This document shows, in pieces, positions 1 through 35,400 of a DNA stretch of 64,000 nt (position 1 is its first letter; the number at the start of each line of letters is the position of its first letter). The stretch is from Parus major. Lineage: Eukaryota; Chordata; Aves; Passeriformes; Paridae. A program made the translations under genes and the position numbers. The notes under the pieces are model-generated. The model saw only the letters and a list, made by a program, of their open reading frames with translations, was not told the origin of the DNA and did not search any database. The stretch is from the NCBI RefSeq assembly GCF_001522545.3, contig NC_031769.1, positions 133,495,137 to 133,559,136 on the forward strand, in the 5' to 3' direction.

Positions 1-554
1 ATTATGCCTCTTCTGCCAGCAGCTTGTACCCAGGCCAGTGGGAAACATTTACTTTGGATTTAAAAGTTTTGTTTTAAAAATAAACACAGAGCATTGTATT
101 AGCATAGTTTGTTCCATTGTGAAATATCCATTTATTAAAGAAATATCACTTAAACTCTTACTGTCTTTGTTTTTTTTACTGTCATTGTGTCATTGTGGGG
201 CGACTAAACAGAATTCAAGTTTTAATAATGTCAGAGCTGTTTTAGTAGGTGAGTGTAATTTTCTGGGCAAATAACTAGTTCCAAGAGGGCCTGACAGTCT
301 AATGCCCTGTATGGAAGATACTTTTTAAAATTAGTCATCTAACAGAATTTCAGTTTCCAACCTTCTCTTTATTAATGCTTTTATTTTGAAATATTGCTTA
401 TTTCAAAAATTAGTATTTACTTTTACTCAGAACTGGTGTGACAGGTAATTGAATTACGATCTAAGGCCTTTTTTTTTTCCTATTCTTCTAGCTTCTGTGA
501 AGATAATTATATTCACAATAGTATTTTTGGTTCTTTGTATAGTTTTGCCTTCAG
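1..554 (+). other. EMC2: EMC2 intron, 3' portion (upstream exon outside window)
   Basis: AT-rich sequence without a recognisable exon. It ends in a T-rich run (about 470-478) and the acceptor of exon A. The residues that precede ELRRQ in the family are not encoded here, so this is the tail of an intron that began before the window. Confidence 0.8.
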
Positions 555-25223
<24,669 letters not shown>

Positions 25224-25545
25224 CTTGGCACAGAGATCTAATATGAAATTTTCCAATACCACACTCAACCTGTAATGACCTGTGGGTTATGTTACTCTAG
25301 TGCTGTTAAAAGTTAATTTTGTATTGATTACGTGCTATATAAAATAACATTTTATGAAAAGTAAAATGCCTATTTATTGCTGCTATAAGAAATGTGATGA
25401 ATACCCACTGAAATTAATAACTTATCCACATAAACAACATAAAGAAATGAAGTGCTGCACATCAGTCTCCTCAGATTTTTGTATGTACAGTACCTGCTTC
25501 TAAGCCATAATTTGTAGAAATAAACTTGTTAAATGATTAAAAAAA
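25224..25545 (+). other. EMC2: EMC2 3' UTR (proximal form) with poly(A) signal
   Basis: AT-rich sequence follows the stop codon. A canonical AATAAA lies at 25519-25524, and an A-rich stretch about 15 nt downstream is a plausible cleavage area. Further AATAAA hexamers at about 25639-25644 and 26489-26494 could serve longer transcripts. The end coordinate is inferred, since no transcript data are available. Confidence 0.6.
25519..25524 (+). terminator. EMC2: EMC2 poly(A) signal AATAAA
   Basis: This is the first canonical hexamer after the stop codon, 296 nt downstream of TAG. Its position and canonical form favour it as the main polyadenylation signal. Usage is inferred. Confidence 0.55.
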
Positions 25546-28500
25546 TACAGTGACTTATTGAACTTGCAAATGGAAATCAGTAATTTATATATGTAGATTA
25601 ATAACATGCTAAATATTTTTCTTATTTGCATATTTAAGAATAAAAACATGCTACAGAGGTACACTTTCTGGGAAATACATCAAGTAATGATTATGAGTAC
25701 ACTTTATTGGAGAAGAAGGTTTCTTAAGGGTTTCTTAATAAGTTGGTATCTACTACTGTGGAAATGGAGAAAACTTACTCGTGGAGTTTGCTTCAGAGGT
25801 GCTGTTGTACTGGCTTAAGGCCAAAGACATTATTCTCTGTTGCTTTGTGGGCAAATGCTTCCATGTCCACACAATTTTCTGATCAGTGTATGCATATTCC
25901 CTGTTTCCTTCTCTGTGTCCCTTCTTATACATGTATTTCACGTGATGAATTTCAGCTGGGGCTCTGTGCAAGTCTCTACTGTTTTGTGTCCCTGGTATGG
26001 GCACCCTTTTGCTGTGGCACTTTGGCTTTTCCACATGGAGCAAGGCTGCATGCACTGAGAGGGTGACATGTGAGCTTGTTCAGCTGCCCTACACTTACTG
26101 GGGATAGTGTTTGTTACACCATCAGCATGAAGCATCTACCACACTGTAAAACTGTTCTCTTTGTCTTTAGACACTTGTTCATTTACTCAGATAATTGGTC
26201 CAACACCCTAATTCAAGTATTTTGCACTTCTGGTCATTCTGGATGTTGTTCAGATGTGTTCTGTGGCTGTTCAGTTGCACAGCTTTACTACAGCTTCAGT
26301 AAGATTGCATAAGAACAGCAACCTACCCTTGGCAAATTCTAATACCAGTATTGCAGTGTTGTTTTCATGGCTGTTACAACCATCCAAGATGATTAGACTT
26401 TCAGATTTTTTATTGCCTAATCTATATAGATGGATAGGCTAAAGTCTGTGTATTAAAATGTCTTTATTATGATTCTGGACTTGATGTAATAAAACACAGC
26501 TGAGTTCCTTCTTAAAAACAAACCAGCAACAAAACCTTCCTTCAGAGCTTGAAAATTTGTATAACTGAGCTGTTTTTTGCATGACACTGAGCCTTCAAGA
26601 AACATGTAGGATCTGACTCTTTTTCATGAAGTAGGTTGGAGTGTGACAGAATGGATGCCACGCCATGAGAATTAATTGTATGTGGAATCATAAAATAGCT
26701 TAATTCACTGCTGTTGAAATACAAAACTGCAAATACTGCATAGTGTTATATTAAATCGTCCAATTCTAACTTGGGGAAATAGTGCACATCCTTCTATAAT
26801 AATAATTCACAAACTGGCCTCAGAACAGTACGTGTGGCTAGATTATATGTGCTTTGAGTGGAAAACATATCATAGTTGCTCCTGTGTATGTCTGGTGTAG
26901 TCTTTGATTGTATGAGTGTGCCATCTAGAGTTTTAAGCCCTCATTAGTGTTTTTTTCTGTTGTGCCTACATTTCGTATAACTTGGTTGCATTTTCAAATT
27001 AAAAATGTTGGGAAGTTGTACTGAAGGTTAAAATTACTTGGTGCATAACATTTTACCTCCAAAGTATTAAAAACCAGCAGTGCAGAATTTTTGTGTAGCA
27101 GGCTTCTCCAGCTGAAATGTGTTTGTATATAGAGCTTTATTCAGAGTCAGCTTTTATATAGATGCTAGACTTGGGTATTTAGTATATCAGTTTCTCTGTG
27201 AGGAAATTTTTTCTGTTTCTTGTTTTCAGTTATTTGATGACAATTTTCATGTCATTTGGCTGCTTAGCACCTTCTCATTTTCATTACTGCTTAGCATCTC
27301 TGAAATTAGTATTTACCACTCTGATTTGTGTTCGTATTTTGGCAAAATTTCCACATAGTAGAGCTTACAAGTTAACCTTGAAAATATTTTTGACAAATTT
27401 TTGTTTACTTCAAAGGTTAAATAAATTACTCCTATGAAAATACATGGTCAGTTTCTGACAGAACTATTGAACTGCAGCAATGGAAATTGAGAGTATTTTC
27501 CATATTTAGATTTAAAAATAAGGTTTAAAAATCCTCTGCAGGGGAAGTAACTGCATGCAATGCCATGCACTCTCAGCAAGAAAGGACTTACTGACAAGAC
27601 AAGCTGTCATACAATATGATCTTTGTAAAAGTAATTTTCCAGTTCTAGTAAATGGTTTTGAAATGTTACGGATGCTGTGTTGCATTAAAGAATAGGTTTT
27701 CAGAGAATGGGTTACTTAATTAACAAATGAATTTCATTATGTTCTGTATTGTGCTCTGACAGTGACAAATGCTACACAAAAATATTATCAAGCATTCAGT
27801 CTCCTCTTTCCAAAATAAAAGACCACGTTTTCATATTGTTTCAGTTGACAGCAAAAGCTTGGGACCTCTGCAGTGCCAGGCCGTGTAGCAATGACAGTGT
27901 GTGTTTTCTCAACCGTGCTTTGGTAAGAGGCTTGACAGGGAGAGCTCAGTGTTACCTGATGAGGTAAAAGCCATTGAAGAGCCACCTAAACCTCCAGTTC
28001 TACCTTTGTGGTACAAGTTATTGGTGACTTCTTCCAAACCTTTTGGCCAAATGTTACACAATTCATATTATGTAGCTGCAAAAAGCACATCTTGTTTAGA
28101 ATATATCCCTAAATCTCTTCAGTTCAGTGCCCAGAATATTTTGCAGTTGCTATTGGAAACTCTGTTATTAGTCAACGGAGGACTTCCTTTTGGCAGTGCT
28201 GTATTTGTAATGGCATCCATGTTTGCTAGTCACTGCATTTACAGTGGAACTTGTATTTCAGCCAGCTTTAGAAGGGAGGGGAAAAGGAAAGCAAATTAAA
28301 CTTGACTTACTGGCATGAATTTGTTAGCTTCTTGTTACTTGCACTCGCATCTTCCAAGAACACCAACTGTAGCTGCAGTCAGGTTTGCAATAATAATTCT
28401 TGTAATTTAAGAGCTTCTGTATATTCAGCTCGAAACTCAGAACTCCGTTATAATCTAAACCATAGAGATTCCAGTGGAACAGTGCTGTGTGATGTGCACA

Positions 28501-28693
28501 TACCCCCATATGTAGGAAAGGACTACACCCCCCCTCCTTCAAGCTGGTGTCAGAGGAGAGCAGTGAGGAGCATTAGTACAGTTTTTGGCTGTGGTTTTGT
28601 CTAGAAAATTCATGCAGCTTAGTATTTCTCAGAATATTGCTTAGTACTTGTTCTGTGTATGAGTAGAATGTTAGGACTATTGCTTATCTACAG
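25546..28693. other. Intergenic sequence downstream of EMC2
   Basis: No supported gene. Overlapping frames of 60 to 132 codons on both strands lack domains, conserved motifs or splice logic. Alternative poly(A) signals for EMC2 may lie in the first kilobase (about 25639 and 26489). Confidence 0.6.
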
Positions 28694-28745
28694 CAAGTAG
28701 TCTGATGTACTACTTACTATCCACAGTAGTACAACAGACTACTTG
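28694..28745. other. Near-perfect hairpin, 21-bp arms, 10-nt loop
   Basis: The left arm at 28694-28714 (CAAGTAGTCTGATGTACTAC then T) pairs with the right arm at 28725-28745 with one mismatch (A facing A at 28705 and 28734). The loop is TACTATCCAC. Pairing stops at both outer ends, where G28693 faces A28746, so a longer lower stem is not obvious. It could be an inverted repeat left by template switching, the remnant of a small element, or a short pre-miRNA-like hairpin. No known miRNA was recognised. Confidence 0.6.
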
Positions 28746-28810
28746 AGTCTACCCAGAGGCTAGTTACCAGGAATAAATGGGTCATTAATATTCCTCTTAA
28801 GAATAAACTG

Positions 28811-29029
28811 AAAAAAAACCAACCCACACAAGAAAACCCAGCCCCTCCCCACAAAAAACACACCAAAAAAACTCCCACCAAAACAACAACAAAAATCCAA
28901 CCAATTAAAAAACAAAACAAAAACCCCAACAACAACAAAAAACACCACACCAAAAAAATCCTGAAAAACCACAAAAAAAACCCTGGGGAAAAAAAAACCT
29001 AAAGGAAAAAAAGGATCCAACCCCACCAA
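28811..29029. repeat. Long A/C-only low-complexity tract with G4-capable minus strand
   Basis: About 220 bp consist almost entirely of A and C on the plus strand. About 120 bases (roughly 28842-28962) contain no G at all. C-runs at 28823-28825, 28837-28839, 28842-28845 and 28847-28850 give four G-runs on the minus strand, one separated by an 11-nt loop. Minus-strand open frames here, rich in Phe, Val, Leu, Trp and Gly, are compositional. Confidence 0.8.
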
Positions 29030-29104
29030 CATCACCTGGTAAAGCTGTTTTTCAGCTGCTGGATGTGACATTAAAATCCTTTATCAATGCACTTCATAGG
29101 TGAG

Positions 29105-29460
29105 TTTATTTATTTTGCGCCCGTGATGACGAAATCCCCTGTGCAAAGCAGTGCAATCCTTTCAATGCTTGTCAGGAAGGAAAAAAGGCTGGAGAGGTAA
29201 GAGGTACACAGGCCTGTTCAACCCGGTGCCACAGTAGGGTTTCCACTGGCACATTGCAAAGAGCATTCCATTCCCCTGCAGCTGGGATCCCAGAGCTGGG
29301 CAGTCATGGTGAAAAGGACTAAATAAGCCAGGCCTGGCACAGCCCAGGGCCTGCAGAGTTGGTGCTGAGGGCCGTGTGCTCAGAGAGCCAGCACAGCACC
29401 TGAGCTCTGCCCGCTGCCGCTACTGCTGCGCTTTGCCATGAGTCTGCCCACTCAGAGACA
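29105..29460. other. GC-richer block, unidentified
   Basis: GC content and CpG density rise relative to both flanks, with CpGs in TGCGCCCGTGATGACGAA and CCCGCTGCCGCTACTGCTGC. A TAAATAAG motif lies around 29319-29326. The block could be an old LTR, a decayed regulatory island or a lncRNA promoter. I see no diagnostic ends and no convincing gene. Confidence 0.25.
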
Positions 29461-32400
29461 CCTTGCTCCTGCTGAGGACTGTGCTGTCCTCTGCTTTACT
29501 TTTCTCCCCTTGGCATCTCCACAGCTAGAGAATATTGCAGATCTGTTTTTACTTTGGAACTGTGTGGAGGTGATGGTGCAGATGGATCAGTTTGCTGGAG
29601 TCATCCTGGCTCTGTGAACGTTTTGCACATTGTTGGCATCAGTGCACTGAATGACCAGCGCACACCTAAAGGTTGGTGTGTAAGCCTTTGCCTTGGACTG
29701 AGTCTGCTCATATCCTCTGTGGGTGCTTTACAAAGAGTGTCTGAGTTGGATCCATGCTGAATGACCTGGAAGTGGAAAGATCTGTTATGCAGTTTGGGTC
29801 TCACAGTCACTGGGTCTTTTTGTTTGTGTGTGTGTGAAACAGCACAGGGTGAATCACTTCAGGAAAACAGCTCCAGTGAGCTCTTTGTCCAAGTCAAGGG
29901 ATGGTTGGAGGGAGGATGAGGCACCCTTTCAACTTGAATGAGTCAGCAGAGATCCACTAGCTTTCTGTCCTGTAGAAGGTGACAAAATCTGCTACATTTA
30001 TGCATTGCCAAAAATAATAGTAGGTGTTGGGTTGTGTTTAAAAAGAAAGAATATTGTACAAAAATGTTTCTCTCCATCCCTGTGTATTTTAACTTCTTTC
30101 AATGTGTACTTGTTGTGGTTCCTCATGACATTTGGATGGTATGTAGGCATCTGCCTCAAGGCAGTGGAGAAAGACCCATTTACAGTGACTGCTCACATGG
30201 GAAGTTTCTGGTGTGCTTCCATCATGGCAGGCCACAACCTGTTTGCACTGCATGTCTCACGGATGGGGCTTGCTTAAGTAACATTCCCCTTAGGATCCAG
30301 GCTGATTTTCACCAGAGAAGAAAGGATCTTTTCCCAAATTTATACATTTTTTTTTCTGTAGCAAGCTTTTAGGTTTTGGACGTGATGTTTGGAAGTGAAA
30401 CTTTAAACCATGCAGATGTAATCCTCCCAGGAAGAGACTGCAAAAATCAACAGTGAAGCAGTTTCAAAGAAGTGAAGTGAGTGAGCAGCAAGTAAAATTA
30501 ACCATTGCCTCTGTTTATTTAGATAATTGAGCTTGACACCCTGGTGTGTCTGACAAGTTAGTTTGTGTTTTTTATTCCGTGAAGTACAGATATGACACTC
30601 ATAGTTGTCACTGCCCATCTGAGAATGTTTGTTTCAGTTTAGACATTGAAAACCATCTAAATGTGGATAGATCACAAGGTGGGCAGCAGTATAAGAAAAC
30701 TACCCAGTAGAACTGTATCTCTTTCCCTGGATAGCTATTGCAGTTTATTCTGTTTAAATCACAGTCAAGAATGAAAACCATAACAAATTATTAATTGATC
30801 TGTTAAAAGTCAATAGCTGCTATCTGTTCAACTCTGAAATCAGTGTTTTTATTCTTTTTTAAAAATAAATTATTATTCTGTGGGCTGCTTGACCATTATT
30901 AGCAGGCTTTATTGTAAGCTGGAATTATGTTTGAAAGATTCAAAGAGAGGATGAAAACTCTAAGAAGTCTATAAATACCCTGGTATTTATGCAATTGAGA
31001 TAAATCGTATATAAAATAAACACAGAATTTCTGTTTTAAACATATCAATACCACTTAGTGCCTTGTAACAATATTGTAATTGTAGTCATGCCAAGCTTTT
31101 TGATCAAAACTTCCCAGAAATGTGATGTCTATATGGAGCCAAAAGCTCTAATAAGCTTTTAAGTAAAATTTGATTTAGTTAAGTGTAGGCACCACCTAGA
31201 CTTAGAAAAGAGCCTTTGCTAATACAGATAATTTGTTCCTCTTGGGAAGCTCCTATATTCAGGTAGCCAAATGAAAGAAACAGCTACAACTATTAGAGCA
31301 GTTTCAAAGAACATCAAGGCTTTTCCACATACAAACCATGTTCTTAGTAGAGATGTAGATACGGTCATTTGAGAGCATCTTTGAGAGCAAATCAATACAT
31401 GATCCCATCATTGAAACGATGGAGAAGCCTGGCAAGAGACTTACATCTGAATTTCTTTAGACCTTTTTTTTTAATGTGAAGTTTGCTGAAGAAAAATGAA
31501 GTTTGGTGTTTCAGCTAACTACATAAGAGTGAATTTTGGGGGTATGAGCCTGACAGGCTGGTGGGCGGCTGGGGTCAGTGCAAGGAGCGGTGTCTTACAC
31601 TGGTTCTGGGTTGATAACACCTGGGCCTTCTGTGCCAAGGCAGTAGGGCCTGGTACCCCACTCTAACATCTGTGTTGAGGATGAGAACAGACTTTCTTGT
31701 GTCTTTTTCAATTTCCAGCTGTCATATTCAATCTTGTGAATGCCTGTATAACAGTGCTTTTTAAAAAAACTCCAGTGATTTCCCAGTTTAGAGGAGATCA
31801 GTGATCCAATTTATTCCTTCCAGCTCTAGGCAGCATACATACAAATATTTTGTTCAAAATGAGATCCTGGGCCCTATTCCTGGATTCCTATTTAGACAAC
31901 AAAATTAGGGCTGGAATTCTCCAAGTCATCAACTCCCAGTTGGCCTTGCTGGCACTTTCTTGATTCCAAATTTTTTTATTTTTTTTTTAAATCAGACCAC
32001 ATATTTAAGTGCTTAAGTGCTTAGACACGGATTTTATTCTTAAATTTAGGCACCATTTTTAAAAAAAATTTTGTGTCCTTCATTTGCCAGACTCCTAAGT
32101 GGAAGCAGAACAGATAGTTGTCTGAATTACCCTTGCTCTGTGTTTGTAAGCAGCTGAAGAGTAACTTTTCATAGATGGCCATCTGCACCTAAGGTAGAGA
32201 AAGAAAGCAATGGAAGTGATTGCTGACTAAAGTAGTAAGATCAACATTTGAAACAAAATTAATGCAAAAAAGACTACAGGTACCGGAAATTGTAGGAGTT
32301 AGTGAGATTAGAGGTCTGCTTGAAATATGGAAGGTGTAACGAAGTCTGTGCACTGCTGGGTTCTGGAGAGGCCCTGTAGTCCTTTGTCTTCATGTCTCCA

Positions 32401-35400
32401 TGTCCATTCACATGGTCTCTTGCCTGTCCCACCAGTTCCATCTTTTGTGGTGGTTCTTTGGGGCAGGTCCCTGTCCATGTGCTGTGGCCAACTGTGACAC
32501 ATATGAGGATGGAGATATAAAGTCTGGGTGGTGGTTTGTCTGTTGTTTTGTCCTGTTTCCATTTCAGTGGTGGGTGAGACCTGAGAGTATGTTCTTTGGG
32601 AGTAAGCAAGAAATACCAGAAGACTGCCATATATTGGCTGTGTTCACTTACCTCTGGTCATTTCAGGTATATGACCCAGAGAAATCAAAAGTGCCAGAAG
32701 GATGTCTGTCTGCTGTTGCAACCCCAGTGAGCAGAAGAGATCTGTGGGACCAGCGTTTCAGTGCTACCATGGGAGTAGGAGCACAAACACCCTGAATGAA
32801 GAAGACTAAACAGACGGGAAGTTGTACTACTGAGGACTGGCTAGCATGCAAGAGTTTAATTTTACAATAAAATTGAGGTTTGACTACTGCTTTTGTTCCA
32901 TAACAGAAAAAAAGAAAAAGCCAACAGAAACCTTTTCACCACTGAAAAAGCCATACCCACAAGGTTTACTCCACACTGGATTACCAGTAACCTACTGACT
33001 GAGTCATTTCCCTGTGTGGTAGGAGGTGAGGGTTTATGTTGTCTACCTGATTATGAGAGACTTTGAACTTGTTTTTCTTGTATTCCCAGCAAGTGACCTC
33101 TCCATCATGTGTGGATTCAAGTCTCTGGCCCTGAGATGGTTGGAAAAAAGGGAGAGCTCAGTAATAAGACAACTTCTCTTGGCAGCTTGAAAATACAAAC
33201 TTTGCCTTCCTTTCATGGTGAACTTCATGTATCGGCAAACTACTGAAGTGTTAACTGAGCTTGAATAAAGTAAATTGTCTTTCAAACATACAGATGCATC
33301 TTCAAATCTTTAACTTAGCACATTGCTTGGCACAGATCTCAAGTGACATAACTGGTGCTGGCAAGCAAGGTACATGTCATTGCTAAGGCAGATCTTAAAA
33401 CTTAACTTCATTTTTCTTACCTGTGTAAGTATGATGGGTTTTTATTTTTTGTATGATTTTAGCAGGGTTAAGTAGATAAAATTCCTTATTATGCTGATCT
33501 TTCTATAAAAGACATCTGTAAATGCTGTTCTTTGTCATATTAATAATGTCTCACCACTCGAGTCACTGAGTCTATGGGGTTATTCCTTTTTACCCTCCCT
33601 AGGTAGTTTAAAATATCTCTGAGAAATCTGTATGCAGAAAATAGTAACTTCACTGGAAATTATCTTTGATTAGTTATTTTTCCCTTGTGCAGTGGGAATT
33701 ACTCTATATTTTTTAATGACAAAGATCTTGTGGGTAATGGTATAGTTCTGTAACCAGCATGAGGCAACCTCCCACTTCCTGAGTTTTGTTACTCACTTGG
33801 CTCTGCAACATGGCTCAATTCAGTAATATATGGTTTTTCTCCTTCAGATTTCTCAAATGTAAAATACAATCAATGAAATCTTTTGCTCCCCCCAAAAAAT
33901 CATTGCTCATAGGTGTTGTTATGAAATTAATACAGTGTTTATCAGTTTTATCCTGCTTAACTTCATAAATATTGTATTACTAGTTGGCTGATCAACAAGC
34001 TACATCTGTCTGGGGAAAGAAGTAATTTCTCACAGGTAACAAGAAATTTATGTCATGTGGGTCATTCCAGTCAGTGCTTCGAGTGACAGGAGAGTGTAGG
34101 GTAAATTTGGCAGAATTCATGTACATTTTATACTGGCTCCAGATGTTTTAAGCATTCTATGCATTCATTTTTAAAAACAGTCTTTTAATATTTGAGGTGG
34201 TTATTAGTTTTTCTGCTCAAACTGAACTTCAGTATGAGTAGTTGAGGGATACAAATTAGCATGTCTTGCTAACCTAAAAATTTTATTATTTATCCATGGT
34301 TTATTTTCAATAGTTGTCAAGAGCTTTTGATCCTGTAGTATTCATTGACTATATAAAAGATAATCTGCCATTTAGATTAACAAAAGAAGTGTATTTGAAA
34401 TATGTTGTATGCAGATTTTTTTATAGGATCAAGTGAAAAATGATAGATTACACAGTAAACAGATGTGGAATAAAGAAAAGGTCTTGAAGAAAAAATGAGA
34501 AGTGGTTCTGAATATTCATGGGGTCACAGCTCTGTATATTGAGGGTTTGATCATCTCTGATTTAACTCAGCAGGAGTTTTTATTTTGATCTGAATGTGAA
34601 CTTGATGTTGTGAGTTTTAAATCAAATATTATATTCCATTCAAATACTAATTTCTACTTTTATAAATAATTTTTAGACTATTTTAATTTATAATCATAAG
34701 TTTCTTTATATTGAAGGTGTTGCATTGCCAAATACCTTGTAATGAATGGGACACATGACAATTCAAGTGTGTAAAGTACATGATAAAATAAGGAACTGAT
34801 CAAAACTTTTCTCTTATTTTTAAACTATTTTTCCATCACAAGTCTGAAAAGTAAGTGACTGATTTTTTTTTTGATTCTTTTTTTTTATTTTTGATTGTCA
34901 TTAGGCAACTCCGGTATAATTTATGTTAAGAGGTTTTGGCCTGTTTATGTGTGCTGAAATTTGCCAAAATTGGTAATGTGATATTCCATCTTTAGCAAGC
35001 CTATAGAGCAATAAATAATGACACATGACTGTATGTGAGTGTTGTTAGTTAATTTTTTTTGTGGTGTTCATGAAATGCAACAATCTTCCAACCCAAATTC
35101 TGCAGCATTAGGCAGCAAGTTGTACTCTGAACTAAACCAGATGCTGATCAGCTCTGTTCCTATTATCGACTTGGGGCAGAGATGGTAACCAGACCTTATT
35201 TGCAATGTTAACATTTGGAACAGATTAACAGCAGTTAGGCTGAAATGAGAAACCTCCACTTCACTGAAAAGGTTCAAAACATGTAATGCTGTAAAAATCA
35301 GGACGTCTGTAGTATGTTAGATAGGAATAAATAAGTTAACTGTAAGCCGCACTTTCTCCTTCGCAGGATGTGTTGTTTCCAGTTTATGAGTGACTCTTTG

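Noticed and set aside
1..554. Possible upstream EMC2 exon at the window start
   Set aside because: No frame encodes the residues that precede ELRRQ in the family, and there is no matching donor site.
26489..26494. Distal AATAAA as the main EMC2 poly(A) site
   Set aside because: A closer canonical signal exists at 25519-25524. The distal one is kept only as a possible alternative.
27901..28299. 132-codon plus-strand frame downstream of EMC2
   Set aside because: I recognise no family, and overlapping frames occur on both strands. It might deserve a protein search, but nothing in it supports a gene call.
28811..29029. A/C tract as the poly(A) tail of a processed retrocopy
   Set aside because: No mRNA-like sequence precedes it on either side, and the high cytosine content does not fit a simple poly(A) tail.
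28717..29071. Overlapping minus-strand frames of 85 and 103 codons that look like hydrophobic membrane proteins
   Set aside because: They translate the T/G-only strand of the low-complexity A/C tract, which yields Phe, Val, Leu, Gly and Trp by composition alone.
32274..32795. Overlapping frames of 84-131 codons on both strands
   Set aside because: GC-richer patch with low stop density. The residue patterns look random and no family was recognised.
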